A DNA stretch of 30,507 nt, from the NCBI GenBank assembly GCA_026419655.1, contig JANZZA010000323.1, forward strand, positions 1-30,507, written 5' to 3'. Numbering within the stretch: the stretch's first letter is position 1; every line of letters begins with the position of its first letter. The position numbers and the translations under genes are program-made. Source of the DNA: Armatimonadota bacterium (GTDB lineage: Bacteria > Armatimonadota > Zipacnadia > Zipacnadales > FEN-943). Positions 24,760 through 30,507 of this stretch are shown piece by piece. The notes beneath the pieces are model-generated. The model was not told the origin of the DNA. It did not search any database and worked only from the letters and a program-made list of their open reading frames with translations.

Positions 24760-25172
24760 GGCTGCTTCTCCTTCTCTCCGCGCAGCACCCGTTCCGCTTC
24801 GGCTAAACTCCGGTACAGCTCGGCTCGGCGCTGGTGCTTCAATCGCTCACACCAGCGCAGGTCAAGCATTGCCAGCATCGTAATGATGATAGTCCCAGTA
24901 AGCACGCCCAACCAGTAACCAAGCTCATGCCAGCGACTGGCCCACCTGACTATCGCTCCAACGTAAATCGCCGCTACGCAAATAAGCAACAGGGCAGCCA
25001 TAAGCATCCGCAAGGCAAAGTGTTTCGCGGAGATGAGGCTGCGCCCGCCAAGGTATTCGACGGCTTGTGCAGCCGCGAGGATTAGAATCCCCATCCCCAT
25101 GACCGCGAGGATAATCTGCGCTGTGAGACTCACGACGCCCGTCACCAGCCCCGATAGCCAACAGCGCGGCAT
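24756..25172 (-). CDS. Small membrane protein of unknown function
   Basis: The protein has up to 138 residues, with three hydrophobic segments (about 12-37, 52-73 and 84-105) and a basic, helical C-terminal tail (RWCERLKHQRRAELYRSLAEAERVLRG). I do not recognise a family. The start is uncertain: ATG 25172 is used, but GTG codons at residues 10 and 14 would still keep all membrane segments. It lies 44 bp after the response regulator and overlaps ribD by 4 nt, so it belongs to the same transcript. There is no sequence sign that it is a riboflavin transporter (RibU and RibN are larger). Confidence 0.65.
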   Translation of the reverse strand: MPRCWLSGLVTGVVSLTAQIILAVMGMGILILAAAQAVEYLGGRSLISAKHFALRMLMAALLLICVAAIYVGAIVRWASRWHELGYWLGVLTGTIIITMLAMLDLRWCERLKHQRRAELYRSLAEAERVLRGEKEKQP

Positions 25173-25216
25173 TGCTCACTTTGTGCCGCCGGTGCACCAT
25201 GTAGACCGTTACGGGG

Positions 25217-25633
25217 TCAGACTTCCCATACCTGCTCTTGGTCAGGCGGTGGTTCTTCGAGACTTTGCAGGATCCGCTGGACAAAGGTGAGCAGCTCTCG
25301 AGGGTTGAAAGGCTTGACCAAGTACGAGCTGACCCCCGACGCCCAGCCACGCCAGATGTCAGCGTCTTGGGCTTTTGCCGTGAGCATTACCACAGGTATC
25401 CGCTGAAAGCGCGGGTCAGCCTGAAGCCGCTGCAACACTTCGAAACCATCCATTCGCGGCATCATGACGTCCAGCACGATCAGGTCCGGCGGGTCCTTCT
25501 CCACAGCTTCCAGGGCCTCAATGCCGTCGTAGGCCGTCACTACCTCGTAGCCCGCCTTTTCAAGAGTTATTTGCACAAGCCGCACGATATGCTTTTGGTC
25601 ATCTACTACCAGGATTTTATGCTTTTTGGGCAT
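25217..25633 (-). CDS. Stand-alone response regulator receiver protein
   Basis: This 138-residue CheY-like protein has the acidic pair D11-D12 (VVDD), the phosphorylated D55 (LIVLDVMMPRMDG), T85 and the conserved K107 (YLVKPF). No output domain follows, only a short tail (LEEPPPDQEQVWEV). ATG 25633 is chosen because GGAGGAG (25642-25648) lies 8 nt upstream and a promoter covers the longer upstream frame to 25750. No histidine kinase lies in the window. It is the first gene of the transcript that continues into the riboflavin genes. Confidence 0.92.
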   Translation of the reverse strand: MPKKHKILVVDDQKHIVRLVQITLEKAGYEVVTAYDGIEALEAVEKDPPDLIVLDVMMPRMDGFEVLQRLQADPRFQRIPVVMLTAKAQDADIWRGWASGVSSYLVKPFNPRELLTFVQRILQSLEEPPPDQEQVWEV

Positions 25634-25687
25634 TAGGGCGGCTCCTCCCTGGAACTCTACCCGTTGGCTGACTGACAAAACAAACAT

Positions 25688-25705
25688 CCCCCGTCCGCCC
25701 GGGGG
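25688..25705 (-). promoter_or_regulatory. G+C hairpin in the response-regulator leader
   Basis: In the roughly 80-nt leader between the promoter and the response regulator, CCCCC and GGGGG flank an 8-nt loop and form a compact G+C stem. It may stabilise or modulate the transcript; nothing in the sequence shows a ligand-binding structure. Confidence 0.35.
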
Positions 25706-25721
25706 CGCACTCCTATTGATG

Positions 25722-25750
25722 AGTTTATCAGACTGCAGCAGTTGTGTCAA
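25722..25750 (-). promoter_or_regulatory. Strong sigma70-type promoter of the response regulator-riboflavin operon
   Basis: On the minus strand TTGACA (25750-25745, perfect consensus) and TAAACT (25727-25722) are separated by exactly 17 bp, and TGA immediately before the -10 gives an extended -10. This is the best promoter match in the window. The -35 box overlaps the stop codon of the upstream DUF4838 gene. Transcription would start near 25715. Confidence 0.8.
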
Positions 25751-27627
25751 ACACTATTACCTGAGCAAATCCCGCCAAGGGCTTGCATCTCCCGCCAGAC
25801 GCGGTCGGCAACCTTTTCCGCGTGTACCGCCCCAAAACTTTCATTTGCCCTAGCCCATGCGACCACAGCCTCTGCCGCCGCGGCGGCCAGTTCGGCAGCA
25901 CGGGCGATGGCCTGGCCCGTGCAACACTGCGCCTCTGCCAGGTGTCGCTGCCATTCACCAACCCGCAGGAGGTGCTCACAGGAAACCTGCACTCGGCGCA
26001 GAGCCTGCCAGGCAGCCTTCTCAGGCGCCGCAGCCGCCAGAGCTTGGCCGAGAGACACAAGAGCGGATGACAACAAGCCAGGAGTGGCCCGGCGCGTCCA
26101 TGAAAGGTCGTAGTGGCCAGTACAGGGCCCTTCCTCTACGAGCCGTACAGCCAGTTCCCGCCAGTAGTCTGTCATAGCCGAAGCTGAAGGGCCGTAGAGC
26201 GCCTTCCAGTAGCGCTCCATGTGGGTTGCCAATTGATTAGCGGCACCCGTCCCTCCCTTCCATGACGCAAAAGCGACCGCCCTGGCGTTAGCGCCGAAAG
26301 TGACCCATTCTTCCGGGACGTATTCGAGCACATAGCCGTCCACGCCGGCACGCTCGTAGAAGTCAAAATCGGCTGCAATCCGCTCGGCACACGGGTATGG
26401 CAAGGAAAGAGTATCAATACCCATGTCGTACAAAAAGAGCCGCAACTGTCCCGGTGTTGCGTCCCGCCACCGTAGTAACATGTCTGCATAGGTCGGATTG
26501 CGCCGTCGGCATCCCGTGTCGTTGATCTGATGCTTAAAGCACCGCAGGATCGGAGCAAAGTAGATGACCAGGTTGGACAGAGGACGCACCGACTGGGGCG
26601 GTTCTGCGTAATTGAGATACGCCAAGGCGGTTATGCTCACGTCAGGCCGCTCCTGTGTCACCCTCTCGGCCACGTCATTAACGAAGTCCAGGTAGGTATC
26701 GGTGCGGCATCGCAAGTCAGGCCAGAGGCTGCTTGAAACCTGTGGCTGCCCTGCTATGCATACCTCACATTCACACCACCCAAAACCGTCTCGTGGCCAC
26801 AAACCAATCTCCATAATCTCTGGATACTCGTCGAGAAACTCCAAAATGCGACGCGTGATAATCTCCCGCACTTCGGGATGGGACGTACATACCTGACCGT
26901 CTGGCCGTCGCTGCCCGCCAACCAGAGCAAAGTACTCGGGGTGCTCGTGGAAATACTCTCCTGGCGTCAGCCAGAAAGGAAGCGTATGGTGTTCGAGGCT
27001 AGCCTTCATTCCTCTCAGTGCTAGAGCGCCACGCAAGAAAGTCCTGTAGGCATCTAGGGCCCCTGGAAACTGCGGGTTAATCACGTACTGGTTGAAGCCC
27101 TGCTTGGCCATCCAGTCAACAAAGTCCGTAGTCTCGGCGTCTATGCGAGGATAGTTGGTGAATGCACGGCAAGAAAAGCGGGGCGACCACGAGTATTCGC
27201 CGTCCGGAACAATGAGCTTCTCCGCCCGCGGGACGTATTCTTCCCTCTCCCAGCGATTGAGCCAGCAGACGCCAGCAAAATTTTCGATGATGTGGTAAGT
27301 ACCAAACAAGAGCCCCGCCGGCGAGCGAGCAGTCAAAACCCCGAGGCAGTCGGCGACGCGCAGAGAAGCAGTTTCGTCGCGGCAACGGTCGCCTGTGCGC
27401 TCCTGGAGGCGAAGTTCAATCGCCGGGCCGGCCGGAGTAGTTTCGCTGCGCTGGGCTGAGGTCTCAACCACGGAGGGCCTGCCGCCCGTCACCAAGGCAA
27501 TATAGTAAGCAAGTTGCTCGGCGGCAAACCGACAGGTGGCGTCCGCCGACGAGGCAAGTCTGATCACACCCGGGGAAGCCGCTGAAAACTCTAACATGGG
27601 CCCAGTCCGTTTGGTGGCAAGAGACAC
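25747..27627 (-). CDS. DUF4838 domain protein, probable carbohydrate-active enzyme
   Basis: The 626-residue protein has an N-terminal region like the GH20/GH67 non-catalytic domain (AAEQLAYYIALVTGG, 36-50; LLFGTYHIIENFAGVCWL, 106-123). A DUF4838-like central domain follows, with a VCTSHPEVREII segment (247-257) and a cysteine motif C285-x-C287-x2-C290 (GWCECEVC). The rest may be a TIM barrel plus a helical C-terminus rich in alanine. It has no signal peptide. Relatives in Planctomycetes and Armatimonadota lie in polysaccharide clusters, but no activity is assigned here. GTG 27627 is used; ATG 27597 is an alternative. It follows the ADP-ribosylglycohydrolase gene by 7 bp, so the two share a transcript. 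Confidence 0.75.
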   Translation of the reverse strand: MSLATKRTGPMLEFSAASPGVIRLASSADATCRFAAEQLAYYIALVTGGRPSVVETSAQRSETTPAGPAIELRLQERTGDRCRDETASLRVADCLGVLTARSPAGLLFGTYHIIENFAGVCWLNRWEREEYVPRAEKLIVPDGEYSWSPRFSCRAFTNYPRIDAETTDFVDWMAKQGFNQYVINPQFPGALDAYRTFLRGALALRGMKASLEHHTLPFWLTPGEYFHEHPEYFALVGGQRRPDGQVCTSHPEVREIITRRILEFLDEYPEIMEIGLWPRDGFGWCECEVCIAGQPQVSSSLWPDLRCRTDTYLDFVNDVAERVTQERPDVSITALAYLNYAEPPQSVRPLSNLVIYFAPILRCFKHQINDTGCRRRNPTYADMLLRWRDATPGQLRLFLYDMGIDTLSLPYPCAERIAADFDFYERAGVDGYVLEYVPEEWVTFGANARAVAFASWKGGTGAANQLATHMERYWKALYGPSASAMTDYWRELAVRLVEEGPCTGHYDLSWTRRATPGLLSSALVSLGQALAAAAPEKAAWQALRRVQVSCEHLLRVGEWQRHLAEAQCCTGQAIARAAELAAAAAEAVVAWARANESFGAVHAEKVADRVWREMQALGGICSGNSV

Positions 27628-27634
27628 TGTGAGC

Positions 27635-28627
27635 TTACCTGACTTTGGATTGCCAGGCAGCCAGGGTCGTCTCGTACAGGCGGTCGGCCAGGTTCGTCAG
27701 CGCATGATAGCCGTCCAGGTGCCTGGTGAAGCGTGCGGGCAGAACTTCGGCGCCGAGGTACGCTCCTGCCATGGCCCCAGCAATGGCCGCCCGTGTGTCA
27801 GCGTCGCCCGCGCCTAATACTGCCGTTACAAGCACATCCATGATGTCCGTTGGGTTGCGTAACCAGCAGTAAAATGCTGTCCCAACCGTTTCGGCTGCCC
27901 CCGATCCCAGGCCCAACTCCGGCAGAGCCTTTGTTGGTCTGACGCCTTCTTCTGCCAATTCCTGGGCCCGCGAGACGGCGTCGAGGGTTTTACATGGCGG
28001 GACGTGCCTTATCAAGTCGGGAACTAAACGGTCCAGTTTGAGCACCCCCGCCGCCGATTGCGCTATGACCCAGGCCACCACAAGCCCCGCGCTAATCGCT
28101 TCTTCGTTTCGGTGAGTTATGATTCCACAGGTTCTGACATCCTCAGCGAGACCCTCCAGGCTAGGGGCGTGAAACAGACCAACTGGTGCCACACGCTGAG
28201 CCACCCCATTGCCTGCTGCCCATTGCCCGGTCTCGCCAGCTTCGTTCCACGGCACGCGGTTCAGGAGGCGCTCCATGGCTCGCAAGGCCGCCCGGCCGAT
28301 GCCCCGACCGCTGGTGCGATACCAGACCAGGTACCGCTTAGCCATATCCTCGCCATCAACTCTGCCACAGGCGACTATGGACTGGGCTGTGGCCACGGTC
28401 ATGGCAGTATCGTCAGTCCACAAAGCCACCTGCATTTGACCGGGGTCATAGCGTCCTTCCTCGTAGGCAATAAGCAGGTCATGGCTCCGGTAGCCTTCCA
28501 TGGTGGCGCCCAGACTATCCCCGAGCGCCAGCGCCACCAGGCTCCCGTGGAAGCTCTCACGCCTCACCTTGCGTGATGCTTTCTGCTTACCTGCTCCAGC
28601 TCTTGCTGATGGTTTCACTCCGGCCAC
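27635..28627 (-). CDS. ADP-ribosylglycohydrolase family protein
   Basis: DraG/ARH-type enzymes remove ADP-ribose from proteins or nucleic acids using two metal ions. The 330-residue protein shows the N-terminal LALGDSLGATMEG, the metal motif W-TDDT (71-74, in WTDDTAMTVATA) and the C-terminal metal motif GDADT (274-278, in GAGDADTRAAIAGAMAGAYLG), so the bimetal centre looks intact. It lies just before the DUF4838 gene, so its target may be a small molecule rather than a protein; some members act on other ADP-ribose-like or sugar compounds. GTG 28627 is used, though the first 20 basic residues are not typical and a later GTG near residue 21 is possible. Confidence 0.88.
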   Translation of the reverse strand: MAGVKPSARAGAGKQKASRKVRRESFHGSLVALALGDSLGATMEGYRSHDLLIAYEEGRYDPGQMQVALWTDDTAMTVATAQSIVACGRVDGEDMAKRYLVWYRTSGRGIGRAALRAMERLLNRVPWNEAGETGQWAAGNGVAQRVAPVGLFHAPSLEGLAEDVRTCGIITHRNEEAISAGLVVAWVIAQSAAGVLKLDRLVPDLIRHVPPCKTLDAVSRAQELAEEGVRPTKALPELGLGSGAAETVGTAFYCWLRNPTDIMDVLVTAVLGAGDADTRAAIAGAMAGAYLGAEVLPARFTRHLDGYHALTNLADRLYETTLAAWQSKVR

Positions 28628-28656
28628 TGTTCATCATCTGCCTGTACTACAAACGC

Positions 28657-28665
28657 ATTGTATCA
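28657..28665 (-). promoter_or_regulatory. Possible extended -10 promoter of the ADP-ribosylglycohydrolase-DUF4838 operon
   Basis: On the minus strand TGATACAAT fits the extended -10 form TGnTATAAT, with an overlapping TATGAT. No good -35 is found at 17 bp. Transcription would start near 28650, about 23 nt before GTG 28627. Confidence 0.4.
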
Positions 28666-28742
28666 TATTCAGCACCAAAACTTACCCTCTGCAGGGCTGA
28701 TTTTTCTCGGGGAAGGTTGCAAGGGCTGGTGTCAGCTTATGC

Positions 28743-28774
28743 AGGGTGCAGAGCTTGTACAACGCTCTGCGCCT
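28743..28774. repeat. Inverted repeat with palindromic loop
   Basis: GCAGAGC (28748-28754) pairs with GCTCTGC (28764-28770), and the stem extends outward through AGGG/CCT with one bulge. The loop contains the self-complementary TTGTACAA. It could be an operator or part of an RNA structure. Confidence 0.5.
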
Positions 28775-28893
28775 GGCCTTCTACCTGTGATCGAGTCTGG
28801 AGGCAGGGAAAGTGACTTTTGCAACGGTCTCACCGCGAAAGTGTCGGGGCAGCAGGCAGCACGGCCCCCCTGTACAAGTTGTTGTCACATAAT

Positions 28894-28927
28894 GATACAG
28901 ACCTGCCAAACATGGCAGGCCTGTATC
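28894..28927 (-). terminator. 15-bp stem hairpin, probable end of the SPFH transcript
   Basis: Two 15-nt arms (28894-28908 and 28913-28927) pair with a single wobble or mismatch and enclose a four-base loop. It lies 28 bp after the SPFH stop codon on the minus strand. Only a weak A/T run (ATTAT) follows, so it is not a textbook intrinsic terminator, but position and stability fit transcript ending or 3' protection. Confidence 0.55.
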
Positions 28928-28955
28928 AGTGCAAAACGACTTCCAAGTAGCTCTT

Positions 28956-29918
28956 CTAGGTGTTTTGTTCAGGGGAATTTCCAGGAGCAGATTGTCCACC
29001 TGGCCTGGGGGCCTGTTCAGACTGTGCACCCTCTTTAAAGGCGGCGCCAGCCGCGGCAATGCCTGAAAGGATACCTGCAGCTTCAAAGGGCAGAAAGATT
29101 TTCGTTGCTTGCCCCTGCGCCACTCGCTGAAGCGTCTGGAGATACATGTAAGCGAGGAGATCGTAGGTAGGCCGGCCGTCATGGACCCCCTGGAAGACGT
29201 TGCGTATAGCCTGGGCCTCGCCTTCTGCCACAGCGATTTCGCGGTATCTTTCGGCATCGGCCACCTTTCTTACGGCTTCTGCCTCGCCTTCGGCCTTAAG
29301 GATACGTGCCTGTTTTTCCCCTTCGGCCGTGAGGATGGCCGACTGGCGCAATCCTTCGGCTTCCAAAATGGCTGCCCGCTTATCACGCTCGGCCTTCATC
29401 TGCCGACTCATGGCCTCTACTATATCGCGAGGTGGCTCAATGGCTTGCAATTCGACGCGAGTGACGCGGACACCCCACTTGTCTGTGGCATCGTCCAGCA
29501 CCTGGCGCAGCTTTGAGTTGATAACCTCTCGCGACGTGAGCGCCTCGTCTAACTCCATGTCGCCGATAATGTTGCGCAAGTTTGTTTGGGCCAGCTTTAT
29601 AGCTGCGAGCCGAAAGTCGGTAACGTTGTACGTGCGCTTCACCGGGTCGGTGACCTCGTAATACACAACCGCGTCCACAGTGACGAGTGCGTTGTCTTTG
29701 GTGATGACCTGCTGCGGGGCAACGTCGAGAACGGTTTCGCGCATGTCCACCCGGATCAGCCGCTGGGCGAAAGGAAAGACTATGGTCGGACCCGGGTCAG
29801 ACACCCGGCTGTAACGCCCAAAGGTTTCGATAACACCACGCTCGTACTGGCGGACAAAATATATGGACTTGGCGATAACTACTACAGCGAAGACGGCAAG
29901 CACAATAATGAGTTCCAT
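28956..29918 (-). CDS. SPFH/band 7 membrane protein (paraslipin/QmcA-like)
   Basis: SPFH proteins form membrane-associated cages or rafts that affect membrane order and protease function. The 320-residue protein has one N-terminal membrane helix (2-19), the SPFH signature (VRQYERGVIETFGRYSRVSDPGP shown in part, VDMRETVLDV, ITKDNALVTVDAVVYYEV), an ERDKRAAILEAEG helix and EAEG-type repeats, and an alanine-glycine C-terminus. ATG 29918 is chosen because AGGAGG (29929-29934) lies 10 nt upstream; GTG 29927 is too close to that site. It follows an NfeD-like gene, the well-known partner of SPFH proteins. Confidence 0.93.
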   Translation of the reverse strand: MELIIVLAVFAVVVIAKSIYFVRQYERGVIETFGRYSRVSDPGPTIVFPFAQRLIRVDMRETVLDVAPQQVITKDNALVTVDAVVYYEVTDPVKRTYNVTDFRLAAIKLAQTNLRNIIGDMELDEALTSREVINSKLRQVLDDATDKWGVRVTRVELQAIEPPRDIVEAMSRQMKAERDKRAAILEAEGLRQSAILTAEGEKQARILKAEGEAEAVRKVADAERYREIAVAEGEAQAIRNVFQGVHDGRPTYDLLAYMYLQTLQRVAQGQATKIFLPFEAAGILSGIAAAGAAFKEGAQSEQAPRPGGQSAPGNSPEQNT

Positions 29919-29945
29919 GCTACTCACCCCTCCTCGAAAAGTGTG

Positions 29946-29970
29946 AGTCCCCGCCTTCCCAAAGGGGACT
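29946..29970. repeat. Inverted repeat in front of the SPFH gene
   Basis: AGTCCCC (29946-29952) pairs with GGGGACT (29964-29970) around an 11-nt loop, immediately 5' of the SPFH ribosome site on the minus strand. The remaining part of the 172-bp gap to the NfeD-like gene shows no convincing promoter. Confidence 0.45.
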
Positions 29971-30099
29971 TATTGCAAAATCGCCATCCTTGAGCTGTTA
30001 GGCGCAGAAAGTGTCGCCTTTCCGCCCTCAGCGTTATACTCGCTACGGAACTACGCCCACGCAAGGGAGGGTTATCCGATAGTCACCAAAACTACCCCG

Positions 30100-30507
30100 C
30101 TAGGGTTCGACTATCAGCGTGGTGCCACTGACTTCCTTCACGCGCACCCAGGTGCCTGCCTCGATTACCTCCGACGACCTCGCACGCCATTCATCCGACC
30201 CCACCCGCACCCGTCCTGTGTTCGCCCCCGGATCTATCGTCTCAATGACAATGGCATACTGGTTAACCAGGGCGTCAACGTTGGTGCGTGTGGGCAGACG
30301 GTCGCGCAACGTGTGCACCAAGGGCCTCGTGAACCATAGCAGCAGTGCCGATGCCAGAATGAAGCTAATCCACGGCACCATCGGGCCTTCGGCGAAGGCT
30401 GCCGCAATGCCTGCAAGGAATGCTGCGATGCCAATCCACAGAATCACGAACGTCCCGGTGAAAACCTCGACGATGAGCAGGATGATAGCTGCCACCAACC
30501 ACTGCAC
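30100..30507 (-). CDS. NfeD-like membrane protein (short form)
   Basis: The protein has 135 residues up to the window edge: a hydrophobic N-terminal half with about three to four membrane segments (VAAIILLIVEVF, ILWIGIAAFLAGIAAAF, ISFILASALLLWF), then a soluble OB-fold domain (GRVRVGSDEWRARS, GTWVRVKEVSGTTLIVEP). This is the short NfeD type that works with SPFH proteins in membrane quality control. A GTG lies exactly at the edge (30507) and could be the start, as short NfeD proteins are about 140 residues, but the gene may extend beyond the window. The SPFH gene follows after 181 bp. Confidence 0.88.
   Translation of the reverse strand: MQWLVAAIILLIVEVFTGTFVILWIGIAAFLAGIAAAFAEGPMVPWISFILASALLLWFTRPLVHTLRDRLPTRTNVDALVNQYAIVIETIDPGANTGRVRVGSDEWRARSSEVIEAGTWVRVKEVSGTTLIVEP

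Larger units (their letters stand above)
28628..28955. other. Gene-free interval of 328 bp between the SPFH and ADP-ribosylglycohydrolase genes
   Basis: No frame in this stretch looks like a gene. It holds two strong hairpins (28743-28774 and 28894-28927) and an A+T-richer part with a possible extended -10 (28657-28665). No tRNA cloverleaf or known riboswitch core was recognised. It is the largest gap in the window and separates two minus-strand transcripts. Confidence 0.7.

Noticed and set aside
25173..25216. FMN riboswitch before the riboflavin genes
   Set aside because: The 44-bp gap is too short, and the leader at 25634-25715 lacks the conserved RFN core segments.
29978..30060. Promoter for the SPFH gene using a TATAAC on the minus strand
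   Set aside because: No acceptable -35 box lies 16-18 bp away; the nearest TTGCGT would need a 20-bp spacer.
1..30507. CRISPR arrays, insertion sequences, prophage, tRNA or rRNA genes
   Set aside because: No regularly spaced repeats, transposase or integrase motifs, cloverleaf ends or conserved rRNA segments were recognised on reading.

Overview
This is a G+C-rich bacterial chromosome segment that is nearly all coding, with about 28 genes in short, tightly packed operons. Most starts are preceded by strong Shine-Dalgarno sites, and many are GTG or TTG. Several cues fit a deep-branching, Gram-positive-like lineage such as Armatimonadota, Chloroflexota or an early Firmicutes relative: the secA-prfB pair, the recG-rsmD-coaD-(coiled coil)-ackA order, a HisRS with a cysteine-rich insertion, and DUF4838 and Gfo/Idh/MocA sugar genes. 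This placement is inferred from gene content, not from a phylogeny. I see no IS element, prophage, CRISPR array, rRNA or tRNA.

Layout. (1) 1-1682, minus: a thymidylate-synthase-superfamily protein followed by a sugar nucleotidyltransferase with a left-handed beta-helix tail, cut by the window edge. (2) 1787-6722, plus: a candidate promoter, secA, prfB with a classical programmed +1 frameshift, and an exported protein made only of the C-terminal domain of 5'-nucleotidases. (3) 6895-13750, minus, read from the right: recG, rsmD, coaD, a coiled-coil protein, ackA, purQ and a double-length purS; the recG/rsmD/coaD/coiled-coil genes overlap one another. (4) 13902-17379: a sugar cluster with a Gfo/Idh/MocA oxidoreductase diverging from an Asp-box sialidase-like protein and a mannitol-dehydrogenase-family gene. 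(5) 17376-25750, minus, read from the right: a strong promoter, a stand-alone response regulator, a small membrane protein, ribD-ribE-ribBA-ribH, an HtrA-type protease, a second strong promoter, an unknown membrane protein, hisS and a zinc-ribbon membrane protein. (6) 25747-30507, minus: NfeD-like and SPFH proteins, a 328-bp gene-free gap, an ADP-ribosylglycohydrolase and a DUF4838 protein.

Most of the window is housekeeping: protein export, translation termination, DNA repair, purine, CoA and riboflavin synthesis, and His-tRNA charging. The points most worth following are the RibBA protein whose dihydroxybutanone-phosphate synthase half has lost its acidic active-site loop, the tandem PurS fusion, the divergent ThyA-like protein paired with a nucleotidyltransferase, the insertion of about 95 residues in SecA, the mutually exclusive hairpins in front of the mannitol-dehydrogenase-like gene, and the RF2 frameshift site. 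I found no clearly new multi-gene system.
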